Of a stretch of 64,000 bases of DNA, positions 1 through 10,155 are shown piece after piece; the first letter of the stretch is position 1, and each line of letters begins with the position of its first letter. Source of the DNA: Neofusicoccum parvum (taxonomy: Eukaryota; Ascomycota; Dothideomycetes; Botryosphaeriales; Botryosphaeriaceae); NCBI GenBank assembly GCA_020912385.1, contig CP087215.1, forward strand, positions 1,674,001 through 1,738,000, written 5' to 3'. Both the position numbers and the translations under genes were made by a program. A model generated the notes under the pieces. That model ran no database searches, was not told the origin of the DNA, and worked only from the letters and a program-made list of their open reading frames with translations.

Positions 1-89
1 GAAACGGGTATACATCTTGAAATAATACCGGACCCAGTTACTCCCCGCACATGCTTTATCCAAAACAATTCTTGGCCCAATGTCGTTCC

Positions 90-1742
90 CTAAATGTCCG
101 CTCCAGCGGCAACCAACCTCTTTCTCAGCTCCGCTCCGCCAACCGCCTGACTCCTATCCACCACTACCGCTTCCAACGACCCCATCTTCACCAGTCCGAC
201 GTACCCTGGCACGATATCCCACGCCAGCACCTCGATGACCTTCCTGACCTCTTCGACGCTGATCGGGCTGCGCGAGCTCGTCTGGATATCGCGGACGAGA
301 CTCGGCAACGAGAACGAGACGCGGGACGACGTGGTGGATGATCCAGCGGTGGTAGCAAGAAGACTCAGTGTCGCTATTATGTCTTCGCAGCGGTGCAATG
401 CGGCATTGCGCGCACGAGCTTCGGGCGTGGGGCCGGCGGGAGCGGCGGCGGCAGCGGCTTGTTTGGCGAGGATGCGGTCGAGCAGGGATGTTGCGCGGGA
501 GGGGGCTGCGGCGGGAGTCGTGGTGGAGGAGACGAGAGGAGTCCGGGAAGAGGTCGTCGTGGTTGATTTGGCGTCGTCGGAGGCGGTGGATGAGGTGGTG
601 GCGTTGGTTGAAGTTGACGAATGCTTTCTATGGCTGACGAAGCTGGCTTTCGTTGAGACCGTCTTGATTGAGGCGGGGCGGGCGTTCTCTAAATCTGCTT
701 CCACGAGATTGGCTGAAGCGTTGAAGCAGCCGCTGGCGGTCTGGGCTCTGATGGCGCCAGCCTTGAGATCTTCTAGACGGCGTTGGCCCTTGGCAAAGAG
801 AGGTGCGACCTTCGCCAGCGAGGCGCACTCAGTAATCTCCGCAAGGGGTAGTTGGCTGATGAAGAAAGACACGGATGAAGGACTCTTCGAGTTGGGTGTA
901 ATCTTGCAGCGGTATTCAATCCATCGAGTGTTCAACTCGCATTCGAATAGCGCATTGAGAGCCTTCTCATCGAGGTGCTTCGGTATGACGCTATTGCTGC
1001 GTTTCACACGCTGCTTCTTGCTCTCTTGTTGTTCAAGGCAGATCTTGCCACGGCCGTAGTCGGAGAGGTGGAACGTTCGGGACTTGAGCGCTGGTGCGGG
1101 ACGCTCCGTCGAGAGACTACTCTGCATAACCCCCAGTGTGCGCCTGATGTCATCCATGGTGACTTTACGCTTGCCCCAAACCTTGGCAACGGATGGTGTG
1201 AGTGTACGGAGGTCGACTGGTGAAGCGGTGCCATTGTGGGCGTAGTGGAGAGATAGTGCGGTGAGGAATGATGAGTGCAGAGAAATAAGGTCTCGGATTC
1301 CCTGCGGCAGGTCATCGGCGGACTTCTCGCCCTTGAAGCTCGGAGCGCTCGACGAGCAGGGGCTCGTCAGAGGGGTTTCGACAGCTGAAGAGGGCGAATC
1401 CGAGACGGGCTCCAGCTTGAGAGGTTTCACGGGCGTAGAGAGCTCGAATTTGGCGAGTAGAGTGCTTGCGCCCTTCGTGGGAGTGTCGGTTGGCGTCTCA
1501 GAGATTGGTCGCTGCGAGGCTCGCGGACGACGCAGCTTCTTGCACGACACCAGCTTCGCCGGCCCGGCTTCCTCCTCGACATTCTGGGTTGTGGCCTTCC
1601 TTTTCTTCGAGTCTGCTGGCGAGACTGCAGGTTTGGAGGCGCGGGCGAAGGACTGGATGTCGGTCTGTGATCGCGTTGTGCGTTTGTTTACACTGGCTGG
1701 GGCGGGGTGCGACGCAGGCCGCGCACGCTTGGAGACAGGCAT
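90..1742 (-). CDS. Cdt1-like DNA replication licensing factor
   Basis: Single-exon frame of 550 residues. The first ATG in the reading frame is at 1742 and the stop is at 90-92. Cdt1 loads the MCM helicase on origins in G1. The central part, about residues 155-225 and starting PQGIRDLISLHSSFLTAL, resembles the Cdt1 winged-helix (geminin-binding/MCM-loading) fold. The last 100 residues resemble the C-terminal Cdt1 winged helix. The N-terminus is basic, Ser/Thr/Pro-rich and probably disordered. It holds a PIP-box-like QTDIQSF at residues 26-32 with a Lys at 37, as seen in Cdt1 PIP degrons, but the final aromatic residue is missing. The frame stays open far upstream of the ATG, but that stretch reads like leader or antisense sequence. 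The family call rests on pattern recognition of a poorly conserved protein. Confidence 0.72.
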   Translation of the reverse strand: MPVSKRARPASHPAPASVNKRTTRSQTDIQSFARASKPAVSPADSKKRKATTQNVEEEAGPAKLVSCKKLRRPRASQRPISETPTDTPTKGASTLLAKFELSTPVKPLKLEPVSDSPSSAVETPLTSPCSSSAPSFKGEKSADDLPQGIRDLISLHSSFLTALSLHYAHNGTASPVDLRTLTPSVAKVWGKRKVTMDDIRRTLGVMQSSLSTERPAPALKSRTFHLSDYGRGKICLEQQESKKQRVKRSNSVIPKHLDEKALNALFECELNTRWIEYRCKITPNSKSPSSVSFFISQLPLAEITECASLAKVAPLFAKGQRRLEDLKAGAIRAQTASGCFNASANLVEADLENARPASIKTVSTKASFVSHRKHSSTSTNATTSSTASDDAKSTTTTSSRTPLVSSTTTPAAAPSRATSLLDRILAKQAAAAAAPAGPTPEARARNAALHRCEDIIATLSLLATTAGSSTTSSRVSFSLPSLVRDIQTSSRSPISVEEVRKVIEVLAWDIVPGYVGLVKMGSLEAVVVDRSQAVGGAELRKRLVAAGADI

Positions 1743-2886
1743 AGTCGTTCGTTGAGATATGATAACAGTATTTCGCTGCGGATATGTAGAAATCGGAATG
1801 GCAATACAAGTCGTGGAAGTGGCGGGGGTGTTGTGTGTGGGGAGGAGACGGAGGGGAGAGATGACGCGCAGCCGTTGACGCGCGAAGGCCACGCGAAAAT
1901 TCGCGCCAAGATGCTCCGCGCTACGCCGGGTGCGGAAGTGTAAGTGGCCCTGCGCTGCAAGCCACCGGGTGTTATTGCGCAGATGCTCGCAGGGATCACA
2001 ATAGGAAAGGCCTCGCTCCACCGAAATTGTGCATCGCCGTCCTCTCATCACTACTTTATACCGCGTGCAGCGTCCAGATGTTGTCCAACATGTGCTTCTG
2101 CCTTGCCGGCGTTGCTGTGGGAACTGCCTTGCGAAACGCACAGAGTTTCCGCCAGCGCGCACCATGCGCGCCGACTTTATGCCCGGCGCTGGATCGCTCA
2201 ATCAGCTATTCGTGCTTGCTTGTACCTATTTGACATCCGCGATTCTTAGCTCATGCCGCGCCTGCGGCTCATCCGACCGTCTTGCCGGCCTGCTCGGCCG
2301 ACCGAGAGGGATGGTCATCCGACTCCTCCATCCTGCTGCGCGCCCAAATGAATTGGGCAACAACACGACCTTTTGACTGGCGGCTGGCTGCAGCCGTGAA
2401 ACAATGAGGCATGTGGGCACTTGCTGGATGTTTCGCCCGCTGAGCTTGTGCGCCAGCCTTACTTTAATCTCATTGGCACCGGCCTGCCGTCCCTCCCGTT
2501 ACCTAGGTTTCAGCATTCACCTGCCTACCCTTGAACGCAGCCAATGGGCAGACGTCATCGGGTCTCCCAGCCCAAAGTGATTCATGAGATGACCGGTCGA
2601 AAATACAGCCCCGCAGCACAGATCTGGAGTATCGAGGCTCCACTGGTCAGATCGCCACGCAAGAGCGCGGGGTGTTTCACATGTGCACAAATCATTGCAT
2701 GCGCCATGCCTATTCTCACTTCAGGCCCGCAAAAACAACGGCAGATGCACAGTGAGCATACGTAAGGATTTCGGATGCTCTCATGTTGAGAGATGTTTGA
2801 TATCATGCTCATTTTACTCATTCAATCATGCCTTCTCCCCTTTTCTGCCGTGAATCCATCACTCGGAAGATCTACCCTAGGCTTTC
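1743..2886. other. Intergenic region, 1.1 kb
   Basis: Lies between the start of the Cdt1-like gene and the stop of the GH71 gene. It should contain the Cdt1-like promoter and the GH71 3' UTR. The short frames here lack homology cues and good start contexts. I see no RNA gene or repeat. Confidence 0.6.
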
Positions 2887-4589
2887 TTACCCGATTATTT
2901 GATTGAAGTCCGGTCCAAGGCTCTCAACGACCGGGTTGAAGTTTTCCCACGCGCAGTCTGCTGTAATCGGGACACTGTTGTACTTCGAGTACGCAAGACG
3001 GTGGATGTTGGCTGGGTAGACGAGAACGTGAGGGTAGAGTACGTCACTGCTGTTCAAGGGGAAGTCATCCGGGAATTGCAGTTCAAAGAGCTGGGGGCCT
3101 GTTTGGTTGACCGTGCTGAACGTCACCTTGGGCGAACCGGGGCGCATGTCCTGGGAATGCGGGTCATTGCCGAAGAATACGTCGATTTCGACTTGGGCCC
3201 GTACAGCGGCCCAGATGAAGACCGAGTCGTTGGGGAACTCGGAGTTCTGCACACCACCTGAGGCGGATGCTTGTCCTCCTCGACATTCGGCATTCTTGCG
3301 ATGCACTCGATACCAGTAGATGAGGTCGTTGTTCTTGATCTCAGGTTGGGATCCAGTCTTGTAGTATTGAGTGTAGTGGGAGCCCATGGTGCGCCATGAA
3401 GTGTGGTTGATGCCGTAGACGTAGTTGCCTTGATCGCCGAGCTCGACACAACCGGGAGTAGTGCCGTTTGCCTCAGGCACATCACGCAGGTAAGTGGAGG
3501 TGTTCCAGCTGTTCCAGCTCACAATATTGACGATGTCAGGCTTTGTATCGGTGATGACACCATTCCAGCGATAGTACCAGAGAGTATCGCTGTACTGGAC
3601 ACGGCTGTCTGCGGGATTGTTGGTGTTGAGGTTTTCGTAGTACCAAGGTGATACAGCTAAAGAACTTGTCAACGCGGCGGTCGAGATCCAATAATGGTGT
3701 GCTATTCTAACCCATAATGTAGGGACCGGTCCTTCCTGCGTTCTTAATGGCGCCCTTGAAGGCGTTGTCGACATCACAGGTCAGGTTCTGACGAACGTTG
3801 TTGGGCCAGGCCATTTCTGTTTCACAGGTCAGATTTAGTTCCAAAATGTTTCGGACCCTAGTGCTCACCGTTGTAGAAGCCATCGATTGAAGGGTAATCT
3901 GAAAATGCACTTGCGGCATCCTTCTCGGGCTCGCCGAATTTCTGAGCTGCCTCGACGTAAGAGGTCATGTACGGAGCAATGCTGATGTTGACACCTTGGC
4001 GCTCAAGAAGGCCCTTCATCTGGGAGAAATAATCATCGCCGTACAGACTGCCCTCGCGCGTGGTGATCAGAATGGCGTCATTCCAGTGGTAGGTTGCAGA
4101 CTGCTTGCTGGCGTCCGAGATCAAGGTTGATTGGTAGGTCATGTTCCAAGCGGTGCCAGTGGGGCAGTTGTCAGTGCGGAAGTGATAGGTCATGTCGAAT
4201 GCCGGGACGATCGAGAAATCCAGGCTGCCTGCGACATTGTACGCATCCTTGATCTTGTCGGTCTGCCAGCTGAGATCCTGGGCCTGGCAGTTGGGGGGCA
4301 CAGCAACAAGAGCTGAAAAGTCCGACTGTCAGCTCGTTGGGTGGCTTAGTGAGACAGAATAGTCGAGACTCACCAAATCCGTCAATTCCAGCGGCCTTAG
4401 CCGAGGCAATATCGGTCTTCCAGGTGTCAACAGTGTAGGTTTCGGCATATAGGAGCTGCGATGGAGTCAGAGAGGAAATTGTGGCAATTTCGGCGAATAG
4501 CCCACCTCGAAGTTGGCCAGAACGAGACCCGCAGATGCCGTCTGGGTGAGGGCGTTGATGAGCAGCGCAACAAGAGCGGCGAACTTCAT
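2887..4589 (-). CDS. Secreted GH71 alpha-1,3-glucanase (mutanase)
   Basis: Five exons: 4506-4589, 4374-4455, 3869-4312, 3712-3816 and 2887-3656, giving 494 residues in frame throughout. Introns are 50-61 bp with GT-AG ends. The first 20 residues (MKFAALVALLINALTQTASA) form a clean signal peptide, so the enzyme is secreted. The body follows the GH71 order: YTVDTWKTDIASAKAAGIDG, then an FDMTYHF segment, a DGFYNEMAWPNN segment after the third intron, YIMAVSPWYYENL after the fourth, and VSWNSW. GH71 enzymes hydrolyse alpha-1,3-glucan, a fungal cell-wall and dental-plaque polymer, for wall remodelling or mycophagy. Many NxS/T sites suggest glycosylation. No carbohydrate-binding module follows the catalytic domain. 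The N-terminal strand (LANFELLYAETYT) is shorter than the usual AHFMVGN form, so the first junction is the least certain. Confidence 0.88.
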
Positions 4590-5501
4590 GTTGGCAGTGT
4601 TGGACTGCGAAGGAAGTCGAGCAAACTTAGGGACCGGAGAAGAGTGGAAAGGAAGTGTCAAGAAGAAAATGCAGGTGTGCGGAAGAAATTTATGTCGACC
4701 AGGGCTGATAGTGGTGGGAGTGAAGGTGGCGTGGTCTGAAAAAGGAAAGAGCCGAGTGAAGCACTTAGTGGTAGCTGAACTCCAAGTAAGGTGGCAGCAT
4801 AGCACATGCGCCGCCCCGGTTTTGAGCGCAAGAAAGGAGCGTGAAGAAAGATGTTTGCGGCTAGGCGGAGGTCGATCAGAAAAGGTCCTTCGGCGTGTTT
4901 TAAACATGCGTGCTACAGCTCACAGGGATGGAGGGTTGCAGGGGACGGGCTCCCGCACACCTACGCAGGAGCATGGATGGCCTTAATTGCGCATGCGCCC
5001 GCCCCTCCGCAGTTGTCCGGGATTGCTGCAGCGCTCGCATTTGCTCGTGGGCTGCATCGTATGGCTTTCGGCCCACGTTCCACGGTAAAATCGCCCTTTT
5101 GACTTCACCCACAGACCGACGTCGTGCAAGGGATAGTCGGGTGAGAGCAGCCGATCGCTAGCCCGATGCTTTCGAGGAGTGGCAATCAATTTCCACAGAT
5201 GCTATAGTGCTCGCAGCCACACAGCCAATCGGCCCCCTCCGTCTGGAAAACGCAGCCGGTGCCTGGCCGAAGCAGAAACGGGCCGCTTGTTACCACCCAA
5301 AAGGGCAGGTCCTTGGCAACCGTCTCCTCAAAAGCACATGAAACAGCGGCACACTGGTACGTGTAGATAGACAAAGCGGAGAGTTGAGATATCAGATGCA
5401 TTAAGTATAGGAAACCTCATTGCTCCAACTCCTTCATTACCCATTAACATGGTGTTGTTGCGAGGCCACGCCGTGATGTCATTAGGCCAGGCGCGCCGCC
5501 T
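4590..5501. other. Intergenic region, 0.9 kb
   Basis: Promoter of the GH71 gene, then the 3' flank of the calcofluor-type gene. No coding signal beyond short overlapping frames, and no repeat or RNA gene seen. Confidence 0.55.
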
Positions 5502-6059
5502 TTACTTGAACCACCCCGACAGCCAGCTCTTCGACTGGGCCGTCTTCTCCTCGACTGTCTTGTCGAACTTGTCCACCGCCGAGTGGGCGTCTTTGGCCGT
5601 CTGCGAGGAGAGATCTCCGATCTTCTTGTCGGCCTGCGCGCGGTACGCCTCGAGCTTCGCGTCGATCTTGCTCGCAGTGGCCTTCGCATCCGCGATCTGT
5701 GCGCGACGTGAGGGTCAGCGGGTCTGTCGCAAAACACCTGCCATCTTCAGCGCATAACGCAGTACTGACCACGCCGTCGACCTTGTCACCGGCCTCCTCG
5801 CCCAGGACCTTTGCGCTGGTCTTGACTTCCTTTTCCTTGCCGGGCAGCTCGCCCTTGATCTTCGACGACAGGCGCGAGGCGTCATCTGCGGCGAGTCAGC
5901 TGCGCTGTTGGTTTCGCAAACCATGCTTGCGAACTCACGCTCAAGCTCCTTCTCGGCCAGCTTCGGGTTGCCTCCGGCCTGGTACAGGTAGTATCCAACA
6001 CCGCCAGCTGCGGCCAGACCACCGTAGAGGCCAAGACGAGAACCACCGCGGGCTGCCAT
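5502..6059 (-). CDS. Calcofluor white hypersensitive-type membrane protein
   Basis: Three exons (5939-6059, 5770-5885, 5502-5696) encode 143 residues. The N-terminus has one hydrophobic segment (LGLYGGLAAAGGVGYYLY) followed by GGNPK. After that comes a long charged helical region rich in Lys, Glu and Ala (DDASRL-type repeats, ADAKATASKIDAK), ending in an amphipathic WLSGWFK tail. This layout matches the small fungal family annotated as calcofluor white hypersensitive protein, linked to cell-wall stress sensitivity and of unknown biochemistry. A single-pass protein with a mitochondrial or other organelle membrane location is plausible. Introns are 53 and 73 bp. It is divergent from the dysferlin-domain gene at 6606. 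Confidence 0.75.
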
Positions 6060-6605
6060 TGTTACGAGACTGTGAGTAGTGTGCGCGGGTTGGTAAATGG
6101 TCGATTGGGTCGATTGAGAGAGGAAGAGAGCTTGCAGCGCCGTGGAAATGGCGTGAGGTGGTGGTGTTGGTGCGGTCCAGAGCAAGTTGGCTGGGCGATG
6201 ACGTACCTGGCGCGAAGCTCTCTCCGCATTCACGCGCGCCGGCGCGACGCTTGGAGCTCCAGTCTCGCACCATCGTCCGCCGCCCAAGTAATTTCGTCGT
6301 CACCACACCCGACTCCTGACGACGCGCTGCCTTTGCGCCAACTTCTCCAAGCTGACCCCGCAGTCTACTTATTTTTCACTTTCGTGTCTCCTTTGTTCGT
6401 CCATCGCAGCCGCCTCCGCGCTTGCGCTATGCTTATTCCCTAGCCTGACCCCTTTAGCCCCGCCACTGCACCGCCGTGAGGCAACGCACCTACGACCTGC
6501 CTCTAGCAAGAGCATCACTGACGCTTCCTCCTCTCTCCACCACTCACTTACTTGCGTTTTCCCTTCTTCCATCAGACCTCTTAACGCAACACGCCTGTGC
6601 GAGAG
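6060..6605. promoter_or_regulatory. Divergent promoter region, 546 bp
   Basis: Lies between two divergently transcribed start codons (6059 minus, 6606 plus), so it must carry the promoters and 5' leaders of both genes. It is pyrimidine-rich near the plus-strand start, as is common for fungal leaders. No TATA box or specific operator stands out. Confidence 0.5.
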
Positions 6606-8280
6606 ATGTCCCTCCTTGGCTTGGCATCCTCTCGCCAGGACGACGCCGACGAAGCTGCAAAGTACGACCACCAGATCCACCTCGTAGACCACACAAAGTC
6701 CGACGATGGCGATAAATCCCCCAGCGAACCCTCGTCCGGTGCCCAAACGCCTCTCTCTCAGAAGCCTTCCCGGCGCCTGAACCGTTCCTCAATTCGCGAG
6801 GACCTAGCGAAACGCGGCCTCGCTCGTCAGAAATACGCGAAATGGCAGCAGGACAGATTCCAATCCTTCGAGGAAGCGGGTACATCTGGAGAGACTAGGC
6901 TGGTACAAATTGACTCCAAGGGCGCGCAGCTGCGGTCGGAGGAGACGGAACAAACGGACACAAGCAGCAAGGATGAAGCCCCAGTTTCACGGCAAAAGAG
7001 CAAGCTTGAGCGCGGAAAGAAACGCGTGAAAGGCCTTGTGAACTCCAAGAAAGTCATCAAGCAGTCCAAGGAGGAGGACGCTGTCGTGGACGTGCTCTAT
7101 GAGAACCAGCGAGGCTCATTTTTCTTCGGTATTCCCTTGTTCTCTTCGAAATCCCTGCTCAATTTCGACCCTGCTGCATGGGTGGACGGCAGATTCAAGC
7201 CAACTCCCGTGAATATCACGAATGCTGCAGTGCCTGATCCGAGCTGGGACTGGGCCTGGCCGTCGTGGTATGTTGACATGTCCCACGACGTCGACGAAGA
7301 GGGCTGGCAGTACTCGTTTTCCTTCCGCCATGGCTTTGCATGGCATGGAACCCATCCGTGGCTCCACTCTTTTGTCCGGAGACGCCGCTGGCTCCGCAAG
7401 CGTGTCCGTAAACATTCAGCTCTCAAAGGCCCGCCGGACTCCAAGCACATGAGTGAAGCGCACATGCTCACCGCCGACTATTTCACAATTCATCCGCCGA
7501 AAAAACAATCCAACGATGACAATTCAGGCTTGGCACGTTCGGGTTCTTTGACTTATCACGACCGTCAACGCGAGGCTGAAGGACAAGATGATGAAGAAAT
7601 CAGCGACGCACCGAGGCTGATACGGGGCCTAAAGAGGGCGTCAATTGATCGAGAAAAGATAGTTCTTGTACGCCGCTTTCTTGATGAAGGCGGTGAGGAG
7701 TTGTACTATCTTGCAGAGCAGGTATAGCTACCCTGTCGAATTTCCTTTGCATGTTCATAACGTTTTACAGATGTCTACAATCATGTCGCTGCTCGTATTC
7801 CAATCATCTCGACGCCAGCTCCTTTCGTTATTACTTCGCCGTTTCGAGGCCGCTTCCGCACACCGGGAAGCCCACAAAGATCGCGAACAGCCCGAGTCGT
7901 CTCCAGAATCACGCAAGATTGACAACCTTCTCAACGCTCTGCACGCCGCCGATGAGGAATGTTGTAGGCTTGAGTATTGGAGTGACATCCGTGAAATTGC
8001 GAAACGTGGGGACTCAGTGGGCGCTGTAGATGAAAATCACGGTTGGGGACACGGTTGGGAAGGCTTGGATGACAGCGGTCCAGGCGAGACAGACGAAGGC
8101 GGTGCAGAAAGATTCAAAGAGGATGGCAAGCCCACTCAACCTGGTTCTGAAAACGTATCAGAAGAGGCAGAGAACCGCCCACCAAATGAAAAAGGTGCTG
8201 GTCCAGATGCTGACCAGCCCGATGAGCATGAGCACAGAAATGGATCAAAGGACAAAGGCAAGGGTAAGGCGGAGCTTTGA
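6606..8280 (+). CDS. Dysferlin-domain protein, Spo73/Mug65-like
   Basis: Two exons (6606-7721, 7771-8280) separated by a 49-bp intron encode 541 residues. The start is the ATG at 6606 (MSLLGLASS). The recognisable core, about residues 162-260, starts VLYENQRGSFFFGIPLFSS and holds PDPSWDWAWPSWYVDM, GWQYSFSF and a WLRKRVR end. This is the DysFN-DysFC arrangement of Spo73 and Mug65, also found in peroxins Pex30-32 and TECPR1. Yeast Spo73 acts in prospore membrane extension, and S. pombe mug65 is meiotically induced. The N-terminus is charged and disordered. The C-terminal exon is acidic, with Asp/Glu/Gln-rich low complexity ending in KDKGKGKAEL. A membrane-contact or lipid-handling role is inferred from the family only. 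Confidence 0.82.
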
Positions 8281-10155
8281 GCATTGATGCCGCCCCGTCC
8301 AATCCGTCCGAAACATTTTATTTTTGAACGCAATTTCGGCAAGAAAGGTATGTCTGACATTGAGCAGACCGATTGTCTTCATCACCTTCACCGCCGGCCC
8401 AGCCGTCTTGGTTCGAGCAGGCATTTTGGTAGCAGCATCGTAGCATCGGCTTCTACTTCTCAGCATTGCAGCAAAAGCGACCTATGTTTCCTACGCATAC
8501 ACAGACTTCTTGTCGATATCGACCTTTTATTACTGTTTAGCCATGAGTAAAAAGTTGGAAGGGAGAACCGCAATATCAAAGGCAGCAATCAATCTTGGTT
8601 CGTTGTCGGCAATTCCAAGTGGCAATTCAGCAGTTTGTGAATGATAAATACATCTATTGTGTGAGGCCCAGATATTTTCTTGACGATTGGAAACTTTTGT
8701 TGATCCGGGGTCGCCAGTAAGGCAGGATTTGGCGTAAGTATACATTCCACACTTGTAGAGAACTACCTATCCTATCAACAAGCAAACGGCATTTGCAAAG
8801 CAAACACAAAGTATCATTGTTGTGGCCGCATAACCCAGGTGTAGATGTTGAACTCCAATGTCCGTCCATCTTGGTTTTGCACGGATCAATGAACATCTGT
8901 ATGCCACGGTCGCGGCCCTCAATATTGTAGACGCGCAGCAAGACAAATACTTCTGATGCTTTGTCTTTGGAATCAAGTGTCATACTCCATTAATTAAGAA
9001 GCATTAATTATACGCTTCAGTCAAGAAAGACGGCGCAAAATTTTGATCAAGCAACTTATCCGCTTGAATTGCGCTCTATTCATGCAGAACGGTTCATCAA
9101 AAGCTCCAGTAGTTGTCTTGACTTCGAGATAGTAGGTTGCGCTCGGCAGTAGCATATTAGCCGTAGTTCACAAGTTCGATGAGCAATCATCCTCGTAAAT
9201 CATGTCGGAAGTCTCTATGCCATGCCAAAGGTTTCAAATCGCGATACTTGTCGCAGATACGGACTTCGTACGCATCGTGCTTTTCCAATTTCGGGGGCCA
9301 AAGTCAGGTATCCTCACAGCCGGCTCAATCGTCACATGGTCGTCGAAAACTGGTCATGCAGGTTTTAGGTTGGGGCCAAAAACGCTCTATTGCTGTGCCG
9401 TATGCCGGGGCAGGTTTCACAGTTACGAAAGCCAAAGAGTGGAGTCAAAACGTTGCGCTGCTGATGGTCATTGGTGTAGCTGCTTATAACGAGCGTTTCT
9501 ACACGGGGAACTGCGGTATCTGGCTGAATACCTCTCGCATATCTTCTGAACCCTCTTGTGCAAACAATGTGCCCTGAGTCCCTTTACAAGGGTAAGTTTT
9601 CGGAGCAACTTCCGCTAACTGCCCGCGGCCGGATGCATTTTCGGCCCCATTTTCTGTGCCGCACTGATGCAGACAGCATGCATGCTGCACGCTCGTACTG
9701 TGGCAGCTGGTATGAATCTTCCCAGCAATGTGGACCACCAGTACAAGTAAAGGAACTGGTAGCTTATCAGGGCTGTGCGAGGACTCGTGTGTTCTTCTGC
9801 CTTGGCTGCAGTATCTGACACACTCTTTCCGGACGAACACATCGGCTTTCTCACGTCGGGTTTCAGCTGGATGTTTTTGGCGGCGGTGTGAGCCAATCTG
9901 GACGAAAAGATGGGGCAGCTGATGTGGTGATTAATGGGGTTGTCACAGCGCCAACCAATGGTGGCTGGCCTCTGGCGCCTGCTGTGCCGCAGGAACAACA
10001 CAGTCTTCGCAGGGCTCCTCTCTATTAAAACTTCAAAGAACTGCAAGCAAATTTTTATTTTCCTGTTTTGAATACTTCTTCGAACGTACTCCGAGGGCAC
10101 AGACCTCCCTTTCGGATCCCAATCGTGAATTTGAGCAACGTGGTTGGCATCGCCC
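8281..10155. other. Gene-poor stretch, 1.9 kb
   Basis: No gene I can support. A minus-strand frame starts with ATG at 8983 (MTLDSKDKASEVFVLL) and runs about 100 codons; it has no family resemblance and weak codon bias. Other short frames at 9179-9577 and 9615-10157 conflict with one another. The stretch reads as intergenic or decayed coding DNA. It ends with the leader of the NO VEIN-like gene, whose frame has an in-frame stop at 10132-10134. Confidence 0.5.
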
